Part shown: one piece after another, positions 1-8,400 of the stretch
How positions within the stretch are numbered: position 1 is the stretch's first letter
Layout: each line of letters begins with the position of its first letter
Assembly (NCBI GenBank): GCA_046263255.1
Contig: JBHELD010000029.1
Coordinates: 1 to 35,623 of the forward strand
DNA: 35,623 nucleotides
Origin: JALZEG01 sp046263255
GTDB lineage: Bacteria > Actinomycetota > CADDZG01 > WHSQ01
Reading direction: 5' to 3'
The notes under the pieces: model-generated
Told to the model about the DNA's origin: nothing
The model's database searches: none
Seen by the model: only the letters and a program-made list of their open reading frames with translations
Position numbers and translations under genes: made by a program

Positions 1-13
1 TGTTGAGGCTCAT
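1..13 (-). CDS. First codons of a gene running off the left edge (possibly gatC)
   Basis: On the minus strand an ATG at 13-11 opens MSLN and runs out of the window. It lies 6 nt downstream of TAGCGT (20-25), the same leaderless -10 arrangement seen before several other genes here, which is the only evidence for it. In many actinobacteria ligA is followed by gatCAB, and GatC proteins often begin with similar residues, so gatC is a guess from context. Four residues cannot identify a gene. Confidence 0.35.
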
Positions 14-19
14 TACGAC

Positions 20-25
20 ACGCTA
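20..25 (-). promoter_or_regulatory. Leaderless-type -10 box before the left-edge gene
   Basis: TAGCGT on the minus strand, then 6 nt (GTCGTA), then ATG. It fits the TANNNT-N6-start pattern and there is no Shine-Dalgarno sequence. No convincing -35 box is visible. Confidence 0.35.
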
Positions 26-110
26 GCGCGGACCTATGACAGGAACCGACAGCCAGCCACGAGAGCGAGCCTGGACGGGTCGAAGACGAGCGCGGTCCCC
101 GGGCGAGGTT

Positions 111-2111
111 CTAGCGCCCCAGCAGCTTCACGAACGCCGCCTCGTCCAGCAGCTCGATCCCCAGCTCCTGCGCCTTGTCGTATTTCGAGGCCCCCGGGTT
201 CGCTCCCACCACCACGTAGTCGGTCTTCTTCGACACGCTGCCGGTGACCTTGCCCCCCAGCTCCTCGATCGCGTCCTGCGCACCCTGGCGGCTGAACCCC
301 TCGAGCGTCCCCGTGATCACGAACGTCTTGCCCGACAGCGGGCCCTCGTTGCGGCGCGGCGCCTCCTGGGGGTCCACTCCGGCCGCTTTCAGCCGGTCGA
401 TCACGTCGAGGTTGCGCGGCTCCGCGAAGAACTGCGTGATCGACTTCGCGATGACCGGCCCGATGCCGTCCATGGCCAGGAAGTCCTCCTCGGTCATCTC
501 ACGCAGCCGGTCCAGCGAACCCGCCTGCGCGGCGATGTCGAACGCGCGGCCCCCGACGTGCGGGATCCCGAGGGCGATCAGCAGGTTGCCCAGCGGCCGG
601 GTCTTCGACCGCTCGATCGCGGCCATGAGGTTGCGGATCGAGACCTCGCCCCAGCCCTCGTGGCCCTCGAAGTGCTCCGGCCGGAGGCCGTAGACGTCCG
701 CGACGTCCCGCAGGAGCTTCCGCTCCTCGGCGAGCCAGATGATCGTCTTGTAGCCGAGCCCCTCGATGTCCATCGCGCCGCGCGAGGCGAAGTGGAAGAG
801 GCTCTCGACCAGCTGCGAGGGGCACTCGAGGTTGAGGCACTTGGTGACGGCCTCACCTTCCTGCCGGACCAGCTTGGAGCCGCACGAGGGACACTCCTTC
901 GGCATCACGAACGGCTTCTCTTTCCCGGTCCGCAGCGAGACGACGGGTCCCACGACCTCGGGGATGACGTCACCGGCGCGCCGGACGATCACGGTGTCGC
1001 CCTCGCGGATGTCCTTGCGCCTGATCTCGTCCTCGTTGTGGAGCGTCGCGGTCGAGATCGTCACGCCTCCGACGAACACCGGCTCGAGCTGCGCCCACGG
1101 CGTCGCCGCTCCGGTCCGGCCGACGTGGACGCTGATCTTGTGCAGCTTCGTCGTCCGCTCCTCCGGCGGGAACTTGTACGCGATCGCCCAGCGCGGCGCC
1201 TTCGCGGTGAAGCCCAGCTCTTCCTGCTGGTCGATCGAGTCGACCTTGACGACCACGCCGTCGATCTCGTACGGGACGTCGTGCCGGTGCTCCTGCCAGT
1301 AGGTGCAGAACTCGTATACCGCGTCGAGGTCCTCGACGCGCTTGTTGTTGAGGTTCGTCCTCAGCCCGAGCTCGCGCAGCGTCTCGAGGGCCTCCCGGTG
1401 CGCCTTGAAGCGCCGCCCCTCCGCGTAGCCGATCCCGTGGCAGATCAGCGACAGGCTCCGCTGTGCGGTGATCTTCGGGTCCTTCTGTCGCAGCGATCCC
1501 GCGGCCGCGTTGCGGGGGTTGGCGAAGACCTTTCCCCCGGATTCGCCGAGGCGCTCGTTGAGCTTCTCGAAGTCGGCAGCCGTCATGTAGACCTCGCCGC
1601 GCACCTCGAGGATCTTCGGCGCGTCGCCGCGCAGCCGCAGCGGGACCGCGGGGATCGTCTTCAGGTTCGCGGTGATGTCCTCGCCCGTGCGCCCGTCGCC
1701 GCGGGTCGCGCCCCTCACGAGCACGCCGTTCTCGTAGATCAGGTTGACCGCGACGCCGTCCATCTTCTGCTCGACCACGAAGCCGTCTGCCGTGCCGATC
1801 CCTCGCTCGACCCGCTTGCCCCACGCCTGCAGCTCCTCGAGCGAGAAGCAGTTGTCGAGCGACATCATCGGCGTTCGGTGCTCGACCGGCGCGAACAGGT
1901 CCGACGGCGGTGCGCCGATGCGCTGCGTCGGCGAGTCCGGGGTGACGAGATCGGGGAACGCATCTTCGAGCTCGATGAGCTCCCGGACGAGCGCGTCGTA
2001 CTCGACGTCGGCGATCTCCGGCGCGTCGAGGACGTGATACCTGTACGAGTGGTAGTCGATGGCCTCGCGCAGCTCCGCGGCGCGCGCGGCGGCTTTCTTC
2101 TTCGACGGCAC
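111..2111 (-). CDS. ligA: NAD+-dependent DNA ligase LigA
   Basis: Seals nicks in duplex DNA during replication and repair using NAD+ as adenylate donor. The 666-residue protein has the standard family length and order. There is an N-terminal Ia domain (YHVLDAPEIADVEYD), then an adenylation domain with the nucleophilic Lys at about 116 in EQKMDGVAV. An OB fold and a four-Cys zinc finger (CPSCG...CLNLECPSQ) follow, then helix-hairpin-helix repeats and a C-terminal BRCT domain (GKTFVITGTLEGFSR). The GTG at 2111 is chosen because GGGGAGG lies just upstream and the protein then starts MPSKKK. The frame stays open 50 codons further, but that part overlaps the methyltransferase and looks non-coding. 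Last recognisable gene of the minus-strand series mnmA-methyltransferase-ligA, with 2 nt between the upstream stop and the GTG. Confidence 0.97.
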   Translation of the reverse strand: MPSKKKAAARAAELREAIDYHSYRYHVLDAPEIADVEYDALVRELIELEDAFPDLVTPDSPTQRIGAPPSDLFAPVEHRTPMMSLDNCFSLEELQAWGKRVERGIGTADGFVVEQKMDGVAVNLIYENGVLVRGATRGDGRTGEDITANLKTIPAVPLRLRGDAPKILEVRGEVYMTAADFEKLNERLGESGGKVFANPRNAAAGSLRQKDPKITAQRSLSLICHGIGYAEGRRFKAHREALETLRELGLRTNLNNKRVEDLDAVYEFCTYWQEHRHDVPYEIDGVVVKVDSIDQQEELGFTAKAPRWAIAYKFPPEERTTKLHKISVHVGRTGAATPWAQLEPVFVGGVTISTATLHNEDEIRRKDIREGDTVIVRRAGDVIPEVVGPVVSLRTGKEKPFVMPKECPSCGSKLVRQEGEAVTKCLNLECPSQLVESLFHFASRGAMDIEGLGYKTIIWLAEERKLLRDVADVYGLRPEHFEGHEGWGEVSIRNLMAAIERSKTRPLGNLLIALGIPHVGGRAFDIAAQAGSLDRLREMTEEDFLAMDGIGPVIAKSITQFFAEPRNLDVIDRLKAAGVDPQEAPRRNEGPLSGKTFVITGTLEGFSRQGAQDAIEELGGKVTGSVSKKTDYVVVGANPGASKYDKAQELGIELLDEAAFVKLLGR

Positions 2112-2113
2112 CG

Positions 2114-2878
2114 CTACCTCCCCGCCAGCAGCATCAGGCGCCGGCGCGTGAAGACCCAGTCGTCGCCGTCGCGCTCGAAGCCCATCCCGGTCTCGGGTCC
2201 GATCGTCTCGATCAACGCAGCGACTGCGGCGATCCGGTCCGCGGGGAACTCGCCGGGCCACATCCAGGTCGAGAGGCGCTGCTCCGACTCGACGACCTTC
2301 TCGTCCAGGATCTCGAGGCCGGCCGCGCCCGCGATCATCCGGTAGGCGGAGGGGGGCCGCGACATCGCGTGCGACGGGTCGCGGGCCCTCTCCAGCTCGG
2401 TCATCATCAGCGCCTCTTCATACCGCTCGGTCGCGACCTGGTCGACGATCAGCACGCGGCCCCCGGCGCGCGCGACCCGCCGCATCTCCTTGACGACCGT
2501 CGCCGGGTCGTGGACGTGGTGCAGGGCCTGCGCGCTGGTCACGAGGTCGGCGGAGCCGGACCGGAGCGGCAGCCTCCTCCCGTCGCCGGCGACGAGGTGG
2601 AGGGCGTCGTGCCGGCGGGCCTGGACGAGCATCTCCGGCGTCAGGTCGACCGCGATCAAGCGCGCGGCGGCGTCGCGGAACAGCGCGAGGAAGTTGCCCG
2701 TTCCGGCGCCGACCTCGACGACGGTGTCGCCCGGTTGGACCCCCGAGAAGGCGGCGACGTCCATGTGGTCGAAGCGCCCCTGCGTGCGGTCGACGAAGTG
2801 CCCCGCCGCGCGAGCGAACTCCTTCCGGATGACGTCGTCGTGGATGCGGTCGCCGCGCTCAGCCAACGCTCGCGGCAC
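2114..2878 (-). CDS. Class I SAM-dependent methyltransferase (UbiE/Methyltransf_11 type)
   Basis: A 254-residue single-domain Rossmann methyltransferase. SAM-binding motif I is VVEVGAGTGNF (about 53-63), the acidic end of strand 2 is AVDLTPEML, and motifs around LVTSAQALHHVHDP and GGRVLIVDQ match the UbiE-like superfamily. The substrate cannot be told from sequence; small-molecule or tRNA/quinone substrates are all possible. The GTG start at 2878 lies inside the 3' end of mnmA (20-bp overlap) and the gene runs directly into ligA, so it is probably co-transcribed and translationally coupled. The family call is firm, the role unknown. Confidence 0.88.
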   Translation of the reverse strand: MPRALAERGDRIHDDVIRKEFARAAGHFVDRTQGRFDHMDVAAFSGVQPGDTVVEVGAGTGNFLALFRDAAARLIAVDLTPEMLVQARRHDALHLVAGDGRRLPLRSGSADLVTSAQALHHVHDPATVVKEMRRVARAGGRVLIVDQVATERYEEALMMTELERARDPSHAMSRPPSAYRMIAGAAGLEILDEKVVESEQRLSTWMWPGEFPADRIAAVAALIETIGPETGMGFERDGDDWVFTRRRLMLLAGR

Positions 2879-3947
2879 GGGCGGGGAAGGTGGACGCGAC
2901 GATCCCGCCCCCCAGGAGCTCGGACGGATCGGCGGCGGAGTAGAGCGCGGCCGACTGCCCGGGCGCGACGGCCTCGACCGGCGCGTCGAAGCGCACGCGG
3001 GTCCCTTCGACCACGGCGGGGTACGCGTCGCCGTGCGCGCGGTACTGCACGAGCACCTCCGTCCCGTCGGGGACGGGGTCGCCGGCGAAGCTCGCCTCGG
3101 CCAGGGACACGGCGTCGACGGCGAGGTCTCGCCGCTCCCCTACCCTCACGACGTTCGACGCGGCGTCGATCGACGTCACGAACACCGGCCTTCCGAGCGC
3201 GATCCCGAGGCCCTTGCGCTGGCCGACGGTGTACCGGCCGATGCCGCGGTGGGCGCCGACGACGGCTCCGCGCTCGTCGAGGATCGGCCCGGGCACCGCG
3301 GCGGCGGCCAGGTTCTCTCCGACGTACGCGTCGAAGTCGCCGTCGCGGACGAAGCAGATCTCCTGTGAGTCAGGCTTGCGCGCAGTCCGCAGGCCCAGGT
3401 CGGCCGCGATCGCGCGGGTGACGGACTTCTCCTGCGCGCCGACCGGGAACAGGCAGCGCGACAGCTGCCGCTGCGTCAGCATCCAGAGGACGTAGGACTG
3501 GTCCTTCGCGCGGTCGGTGCCGCGGTACAGCCGGTACCGGCCGTCGCGCTCGGCGACGCGCGCGTAGTGCCCCGTCGCGAGAACGTGCGCGCCCAGGGCG
3601 GCGGCCTTCTCGAGCAGCGCGTCGAACTTGACCCAGTGGTTGCACCGCACGCACGGGTTCGGCGTCCTGCCTGCCAGGTAGCCCTCGTGGAAGTCCCGGC
3701 GCACGGTGGCCTCGAAGTGATCGGCGAAGTTCAGCACGTAGAAGGGGATCCCCAGGACGTCGGCCACTCGCCGCGCGTCCTCCGCGGCGCCGAGGTTGCA
3801 GCACCCCGAGTTCGAGCTCGCGGCGTCGCCCTTCCACAGCTTCAGCATCACGCCGGTGACGTCGTAGCCTCGTTCGACGAGGAGCGCGGCCGCGACGGAC
3901 GAGTCGACGCCGCCGGACATCGCGACGACGGCCTTGCGACGGGTCAC
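2859..3947 (-). CDS. mnmA: tRNA-specific 2-thiouridylase MnmA
   Basis: Transfers sulfur to U34 of the Lys, Glu and Gln tRNAs, activating the uridine with ATP. The PP-loop SGGVDSS is at 11-17. The catalytic Cys pair is visible as C99 in NPCVRCN and C198 in DSQEICFV. Length (362 aa) is normal. The GTG start at 3947 overlaps the cysteine desulfurase stop by 4 bp (GTGA). The frame continues upstream, but only as a shadow of that gene. Coupling to the desulfurase fits the biochemistry, since IscS-type enzymes supply the persulfide sulfur used by MnmA. Confidence 0.96.
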   Translation of the reverse strand: MTRRKAVVAMSGGVDSSVAAALLVERGYDVTGVMLKLWKGDAASSNSGCCNLGAAEDARRVADVLGIPFYVLNFADHFEATVRRDFHEGYLAGRTPNPCVRCNHWVKFDALLEKAAALGAHVLATGHYARVAERDGRYRLYRGTDRAKDQSYVLWMLTQRQLSRCLFPVGAQEKSVTRAIAADLGLRTARKPDSQEICFVRDGDFDAYVGENLAAAAVPGPILDERGAVVGAHRGIGRYTVGQRKGLGIALGRPVFVTSIDAASNVVRVGERRDLAVDAVSLAEASFAGDPVPDGTEVLVQYRAHGDAYPAVVEGTRVRFDAPVEAVAPGQSAALYSAADPSELLGGGIVASTFPARAASVG

Positions 3948-5089
3948 GCGACCTTCCGGGCCCGCTCGACGACCTCGGGCAGCGCGTCCAGCACCGCGTC
4001 GACGTCGGCCTGCGTCGACGTCCGGCCGAGCGAGAAGCGGAGGCTGCCCTTCGCGAGCTTCTTCGGGACCCCCAGAGCGAGGAGGACGTGCGACGGGTCG
4101 AGCGCGCCCGACGCGCACGCGGAGCCCGAGGAGCAGGCGATGCCGGCCGCGTCCAGGAGCAGCAGCATCGTCTCGCCGTCCGTCGCGGGGATGCATACGT
4201 TGAGGTTGCCGGCGACGCGGCGCTCGAGGCCCCCGTTGACCACCACGTCGGGGACGATCGCGCGGATGCCCGCCAGGAGCGACTCGCGCAGCGCGAGCAG
4301 CCGCTCCGACTTCTCGTAGACCTCCTTCGCCGCGACCTCCGCGGCGACGCCGAAGCCGGCGATGCCGGCGACGTTGTGGGTGCCCGACCGCAGCCCCCGC
4401 TCCTGGCCGCCCCCGTGCAGCACGGGCTCGACCGCGACGGACGAGCGTACGAAGAGGGCGCCGACGCCCTTGGGGCCACCGGTCTTGTGGGCGGCGAACG
4501 CGGCGAGGTCCACGCCCCATGCATGGACGTCGACCGGCACGTTCCCCAGCGCCTGCACTGCGTCGGTGTGGACGAGCGCGCGCGGGTTCGCCGTCTTCAC
4601 CGCCTCGGTTATCGCGGTCACGTCCTGCACGGTGCCGATCTCGTTGTTGACCGCCATGACCGCGACGAGGACGGTCGACGGACGGACCGCACCGGCGACG
4701 CGCGCCGGGGCGACGGCCCCGTCCGCCTCGACCGGCACCTTCGTGACCTGGAACCCGGCCCCCTCCAGCGCGCGGGCGGCGTCCAGCACCGCGTGGTGCT
4801 CGAAGGCCGTCACCACGACGTGGTCCCCGTCGCCGCGACGCTTGTGCGCGGCTCCCTTGAGCGCGAGGTTGTCGGCCTCGGTGCCGCCCCCGGTGAAGAC
4901 GATCTCGGAGGCGCCGGCCCCCACGGCCGCCGCGACGCGGTCGCGGGCGTCCTCGACGACCGCGCGCGCCCGGCGCCCGGCCGCGTGGACGGACGAGGGG
5001 TTGCCGAAGTCCTCGGCGAGGGCCCGCGCCACGGCCTCTGCGGCCTCGGGGAGGACGGGGGTGGTCGCGGCGTGGTCGAGGTAGTGCAT
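3944..5089 (-). CDS. iscS: Cysteine desulfurase (IscS/NifS class I)
   Basis: A PLP enzyme that removes sulfur from cysteine and carries it as an enzyme-bound persulfide for tRNA thiolation and Fe-S assembly. In the 381 residues, the PLP lysine is K202 in AHKTGGPKG and D176 lies in HTDAVQ. A His pair is in FEHHA (98-99). The mobile-loop catalytic Cys is C325 in SGSACASG, with a second Cys at 319. The ATG at 5089 has no Shine-Dalgarno but sits 6 nt after TATCCT, so translation is probably leaderless. mnmA follows with a 4-bp overlap, pointing to tRNA thiolation as at least one job. Confidence 0.95.
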   Translation of the reverse strand: MHYLDHAATTPVLPEAAEAVARALAEDFGNPSSVHAAGRRARAVVEDARDRVAAAVGAGASEIVFTGGGTEADNLALKGAAHKRRGDGDHVVVTAFEHHAVLDAARALEGAGFQVTKVPVEADGAVAPARVAGAVRPSTVLVAVMAVNNEIGTVQDVTAITEAVKTANPRALVHTDAVQALGNVPVDVHAWGVDLAAFAAHKTGGPKGVGALFVRSSVAVEPVLHGGGQERGLRSGTHNVAGIAGFGVAAEVAAKEVYEKSERLLALRESLLAGIRAIVPDVVVNGGLERRVAGNLNVCIPATDGETMLLLLDAAGIACSSGSACASGALDPSHVLLALGVPKKLAKGSLRFSLGRTSTQADVDAVLDALPEVVERARKVA

Positions 5090-5095
5090 AAGCCC

Positions 5096-5101
5096 AGGAT
5101 A
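5096..5101 (-). promoter_or_regulatory. Leaderless -10 box of the iscS-mnmA-methyltransferase-ligA series
   Basis: TATCCT on the minus strand followed by 6 nt (GGGCTT) and the ATG of the cysteine desulfurase. This would put the RNA start at or beside the A of ATG. A perfect 14-bp palindrome (5112-5125) covers the place where a -35 box would fall. Confidence 0.55.
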
Positions 5102-5111
5102 AGAGGTGTCT

Positions 5112-5125
5112 GCGGAGCGCTCCGC
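5112..5125. repeat. 14-bp perfect palindrome GCGGAGCGCTCCGC
   Basis: Between the stop of the small protein at 5129 and the iscS promoter. It may be the stem of a terminator for the etf genes, although no T-run follows. It may also be an operator, because it overlaps the expected -35 position. The sequence does not decide between them. Confidence 0.35.
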
Positions 5126-5128
5126 CGC

Positions 5129-5518
5129 CTAGGCCCGCGGCCCCTCGTCGGGCCCCGGCTCCGACAGACGCCGCTCCAGCTCCTCGATCTCGGCGTCCAG
5201 GGCTCCCGCGTCGACCGTGCGGCGGCGCCGTTCGAAGTCGCGCATCCGCTTGGGGTAACCGATGACCTGCGCGTCGTAGACCGGGATCCCGTGGCGGTCG
5301 CAGAACGCGACGGCGTCGTCGGGCTCCCGCACCGGCGCGCGCAGGTGATCGCCGTCCCGGTCGACGAGCAGCAGCGTCGTCGGGCTCGTCGCCGTCTTCG
5401 GTTCGATGTACCCCTCGACGCCCTTTCGCTCGGCGACGAAGACGTCGAGCTCTTTCAGCCCGGGGTTGCTCTTCTTCGAGAAGAACGCCCTGATGCGGTC
5501 CCCCAGTGACACGTTCAC
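5129..5518 (-). CDS. Conserved hypothetical protein downstream of etfA
   Basis: A 129-residue protein of unknown function. The GTG start at 5518 overlaps the etfA stop as GTGA, so it is translationally coupled to the flavoprotein genes. It is soluble, with no signal peptide or membrane helix. The N-terminal half mixes basic and hydrophobic residues (RIRAFFSKKSNPGLKELDVFVAERKG), followed by a possible strand-rich segment (TTLLLVDRDGDHLRAP). The C-terminal end is charged and probably helical (FERRRRTVDAGALDAEIEEL), perhaps a short coiled coil. I do not recognise a named domain. Its position suggests a role tied to ETF, or merely conserved linkage. Confidence 0.8.
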   Translation of the reverse strand: MNVSLGDRIRAFFSKKSNPGLKELDVFVAERKGVEGYIEPKTATSPTTLLLVDRDGDHLRAPVREPDDAVAFCDRHGIPVYDAQVIGYPKRMRDFERRRRTVDAGALDAEIEELERRLSEPGPDEGPRA

Positions 5519-6474
5519 CCCTTGCGGGACTTCACCTCTTCGATGAGCTGCGGCAGGATCTTCAGCGCGTCGCCGACGACGCCGAGGTCGGCGATCTGGA
5601 AGATCGGCGCCTCCTCGTCCTTGTTGATCGCGACGATCCTCTTGGCGCCCTTCATACCCACGATGTGCTGCGTCGCTCCGCTGATCCCCACCGCGATGTA
5701 CACCCCGGGCTTGACGGTCTTCCCCGTCTGTCCGATCTGGTACGCGTACGGCACCCATCCCGAGTCGACTACGGCGCGCGTGGCCCCGACGGCGGCGTTC
5801 CCGATCAGCCCCGCGAGCTCGTCGAGCAGCTCGAAGTTCCCCGGGTCGCCCAGCCCGCGGCCCCCGGAGAGGACGACCGGCGCGTCTTCGAGCCTCGGTC
5901 CGCTCGCCTCCTCCTCGTGACGCTCGACGCGACGCGCCCTGCGCAGCCCCTCGTCGACGTCGACGTCCACCTCGACGACCTCGGCCTCGCCGCCGGACGG
6001 CTCGGGGACGAACGACTTCGGCCGCACGAGCACGAGCTTCGGCTCGCCCTCGAGCTCCACGTCGACGAGCGTCGACCCGCCGAAGATCGCCGTCTGCGCC
6101 TTGTCGACGGAGTGGAGGCCGGTCGCGTTGCTCACCAGCGTCGAGCCCGTCTTGGCGGAGAGCCGCCCCGCGATGTCGCGCGAGTCGTAGTTCGTGGCGA
6201 ACAGGACGAGGTCCGGCTCGTGCTCCTGGACGAGCTCGTACAGCGCCTGCGCCGCGGGCTGGGCGACGTACTCGTCATACACCTCGTCGTCGCTTGCGTA
6301 GACGGTCGACGCGCCGTATTCGCCGAGCTTCTCCGCCGCGTCCGTGGCGCCGGGCCCCAACGCGACCGCGGCGACCTGTTCCCCGATCTCGCGCGCCTTC
6401 GTCAGCAGCTCGAGGGCCGCGGTGTCGACGCCTCCGTCCGGCGTCACCTCTGCGTACACCCAGACGGTCGACAT
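5515..6474 (-). CDS. etfA: Electron transfer flavoprotein alpha subunit
   Basis: FAD-binding subunit of the ETF heterodimer, which accepts electrons from acyl-CoA dehydrogenases and passes them toward the quinone pool. Length (319 aa) is typical. The N-terminal domain is the ETF alpha/beta fold. The C-terminal FAD domain shows VVLSGGRGLGDPGNFELL, VGATRAVVDSGWVPYAYQIGQ, the TGKTVKPGVYIAVGISG block and the final AINKDEEAPIFQIADLGVVGD, all diagnostic. The ATG at 6474 comes 1 nt after the etfB stop, with GAAGGTGA upstream as ribosome site. Its neighbours here include enoyl-CoA hydratase and an acyl-CoA mutase, consistent with fatty- or branched-chain acyl-CoA oxidation. Confidence 0.96.
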   Translation of the reverse strand: MSTVWVYAEVTPDGGVDTAALELLTKAREIGEQVAAVALGPGATDAAEKLGEYGASTVYASDDEVYDEYVAQPAAQALYELVQEHEPDLVLFATNYDSRDIAGRLSAKTGSTLVSNATGLHSVDKAQTAIFGGSTLVDVELEGEPKLVLVRPKSFVPEPSGGEAEVVEVDVDVDEGLRRARRVERHEEEASGPRLEDAPVVLSGGRGLGDPGNFELLDELAGLIGNAAVGATRAVVDSGWVPYAYQIGQTGKTVKPGVYIAVGISGATQHIVGMKGAKRIVAINKDEEAPIFQIADLGVVGDALKILPQLIEEVKSRKG

Positions 6475-6475
6475 C

Positions 6476-7240
6476 TCAGATCACCTTCGCTTCCTGGAGG
6501 AAGTCCGCGATCCGTGCGGCCCCGGTGCCGTCGTCCTGGATGACCTCGCCGGCCTTGCGCTCCTCGGCGGCGGCGATCTCGACGATGTTCTGCTTGACCG
6601 CGGCGTCGTCGCCGGAGAGGCCGAGGTCGGCGAGCGACAGCGTCTCGACCGGCTTCTTCTTAGCGGCCATGATGCCCTTGAAGGACGCGTAGCGCGGCTC
6701 GTTGACGCCCGCGGTGACGGTGACCAGCGCCGGCAGCTCGCATTCGACGACGTGATAGCCCTCTGCCGTCTGGCGGTTGATCTTCACGCTGCTCTCGGTC
6801 GCCTCGATCGTCTTCGCGAAGGTCACCTGGGGGATCCCGAGGAGCTCCGCGAGCGTCGAGGGCATAGTTCCGGTGTAGCCGTCGGTCGACTCGACGCCGG
6901 CGATCACGACGTCGAACGGCCCCCGCGCGATCGCCGCCGCGAGGACCCGCGCCGTGACCAGCGCGTCGGACCCCTCCAGTGCGTCGTCGCTGACCAGCAC
7001 GCCCTTGTCGGCGCCCATCGACAGCGCGCGCTTGATCGCGTCCATCGCCGGCGCCGGCCCCATCGAGACGACCGTCACGTTCCCGCCGTGCGCCTCCTTC
7101 AGCTGGAGCCCGGCCTCGACGCCGAACTCGTCACCCGGGTCGAGGACGCCCTGCACGCCCTCTCGCTTCAGCCGGTGACCGTCCATCTCGGGCGGGATGT
7201 TCGGGTCGGGGATGTGTTTTACGCACACCACTATCTCCAA
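6476..7240 (-). CDS. etfB: Electron transfer flavoprotein beta subunit
   Basis: Partner of EtfA; it binds AMP structurally and docks on acyl-CoA dehydrogenases. The 254-residue sequence opens MEIVVCVKHIPDP, as the family does. It carries the ETF-beta signature in the region VECELPALVTVTAGVNEPRYASFKGIMAAKKKP, including the recognition loop. The start codon is TTG at 7240; it is accepted because a strong AGGAGGT sits 4 nt upstream (7245-7251) and the protein then begins where the family does. A 152-nt leader with a perfect inverted repeat precedes it, so expression is likely controlled there. Confidence 0.95.
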   Translation of the reverse strand: MEIVVCVKHIPDPNIPPEMDGHRLKREGVQGVLDPGDEFGVEAGLQLKEAHGGNVTVVSMGPAPAMDAIKRALSMGADKGVLVSDDALEGSDALVTARVLAAAIARGPFDVVIAGVESTDGYTGTMPSTLAELLGIPQVTFAKTIEATESSVKINRQTAEGYHVVECELPALVTVTAGVNEPRYASFKGIMAAKKKPVETLSLADLGLSGDDAAVKQNIVEIAAAEERKAGEVIQDDGTGAARIADFLQEAKVI

Positions 7241-7286
7241 CGGGACCTCCTACGAGAATCGTGTCGCCGGCGGCGCGGGCCGGGGA

Positions 7287-7306
7287 GTGCTTGCAATAGC
7301 AAGCAC
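7287..7306. promoter_or_regulatory. 20-bp perfect inverted repeat upstream of etfBA, probable operator
   Basis: GTGCTTGC-AATA-GCAAGCAC, two 8-bp arms around a 4-nt centre, in the only sizeable intergenic region before etfB. TATGTT (a possible -10) lies just upstream of it in the direction of transcription. TetR-family repressors that control acyl-CoA metabolism typically bind palindromes of this size, but no regulator gene is in the window. No T-run follows, so it is unlikely to be a terminator. Confidence 0.5.
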
Positions 7307-7360
7307 CAAACATACTTGTTCTGCGGGATGCCGGCGCGCCGCGCTGCCGGTGCGGCGACG

Positions 7361-7377
7361 GTTGCGGACATCGCAAC
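7361..7377. repeat. Inverted repeat GTTGCG-N5-CGCAAC
   Basis: Six-base arms separated by GACAT, lying between the stop of the MBL-fold gene (7393) and the etf operator. It could be a weak terminator for the upstream gene or a second regulator site. Confidence 0.3.
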
Positions 7378-7392
7378 TCGGGCCGCACGCGT

Positions 7393-8361
7393 CTAGGGCG
7401 CGGCGCGGTAGTAGGTGACGCCGTCGCGCTCGTCCACGACCGCGTTGCCGTCGTGGACGACCAGGTCGAGGTGGGCCACGATCTCGGACACGGCGAGGAA
7501 CGTGTCGTAACCGGTCGCGTGCGGGTACACCTCGGCCGCCAGCTCGTACGGCGTCTTCCCCTCGGGCCCGAGCCGCCGCGCCACCGCCGCCTTGCGCTTC
7601 AGGTGGTGCTCGATCGTCGTCTCGATCAGGCGCTGCGGATCGGTGACGGGGTCGCCGTGGCCCGGATATGCCAGCGCGATGGGCATCCCCGCCATCGTCT
7701 CCAGCGACGTCAGGTACTCCTCGAGCGAGCGGCGGCGGCGCCCCGGCTCGTCGAGCGAGGGCTCGAGCAGGGGGTTCGGCGAGACGTCGGGGAGCAGCTG
7801 GTCGCCGGCGAACATCGTCCGGGTCGCCGGCTCGTAGTACACGACGTGACCGCCGGTGTGACCCGGCATCAGATGCGCGTGGAGCTCGAACGATCCGTCG
7901 TGGCTCGCGAACGCGAACGCGTCGCCGTCTGTTACCGGCACGACCTCTTCGTGCGGCACCCGGGCGGCCGGGTCCTTCTTGCGCTGCTGGTCCATCTTGA
8001 ACAGGAGCTCGAGCGGCATCCCGGCCTCCATCAGCAGGCGCCCGACCTCGAAGAGCATCTGCCGGTCGCGGACTCGGGCGATCTCGCGCTCGGGGAAATG
8101 GACGGTCGCGCCGGAGACCTCCTGGAGGTAGGGAACGAGCCCGTAGTGATCCGGGTGCGCGTGCGTGATGAGGATGCGCTCGAGGGACTCGACGAAGTAC
8201 CCCGCGGCGGTGAGGCCGAGCACGAGCGCGTTCTGCGCCTCCGGCGTGTTGATGCCCGCGTCGACGAGCGTGAGCGGATCGGCCTCGATCAGGTACGCGT
8301 TGACGGGCCCGACGGCGTACGGGGTCGGCATCGTGATGCGACGGACGGGCAGGTCGGGCAT
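7393..8361 (-). CDS. Metallo-beta-lactamase-fold hydrolase with C-terminal winged-helix region
   Basis: A binuclear-metal hydrolase of the MBL superfamily, 322 residues, no signal peptide. The metal site is THAHPDH (H67, H69, D71, H72); further ligands lie in MPGHTGGH, in the Asp of AGDQLLPD and in AYPGHGD. The roughly 100 C-terminal residues (HHLKRKAAVARRLGPEGKTPYELAAEVYP onward) look like the winged-helix tail found in LACTB2-like members. Those members include thioesterases, lactonases and nucleases, so the substrate is open. ATG at 8361 has no Shine-Dalgarno and sits 7 nt after TAGGCT. Being beside the etf genes suggests, but does not show, a thioester or acyl-CoA substrate. Confidence 0.88.
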   Translation of the reverse strand: MPDLPVRRITMPTPYAVGPVNAYLIEADPLTLVDAGINTPEAQNALVLGLTAAGYFVESLERILITHAHPDHYGLVPYLQEVSGATVHFPEREIARVRDRQMLFEVGRLLMEAGMPLELLFKMDQQRKKDPAARVPHEEVVPVTDGDAFAFASHDGSFELHAHLMPGHTGGHVVYYEPATRTMFAGDQLLPDVSPNPLLEPSLDEPGRRRRSLEEYLTSLETMAGMPIALAYPGHGDPVTDPQRLIETTIEHHLKRKAAVARRLGPEGKTPYELAAEVYPHATGYDTFLAVSEIVAHLDLVVHDGNAVVDERDGVTYYRAAP

Positions 8362-8380
8362 CGGCCGCAGCCTACGGCCG
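8362..8380 (-). promoter_or_regulatory. Leaderless -10 box of the MBL gene held within an inverted repeat
   Basis: The -10-like TAGGCT (8369-8374) lies 7 nt before the ATG. It is bracketed by two copies of the self-complementary CGGCCG (8362-8367 and 8375-8380), so the box falls in the loop of a possible hairpin or between two half-sites. Confidence 0.4.
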
Positions 8381-8400
8381 CCTGCCGCCCGATCCCGCGC

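Noticed and set aside
36..2345. Very long plus-strand open frame opposite ligA and the methyltransferase
   Set aside because: It mirrors real genes on the minus strand, is full of Arg/Asp/Leu with no domain, and is a by-product of GC-rich codon use.
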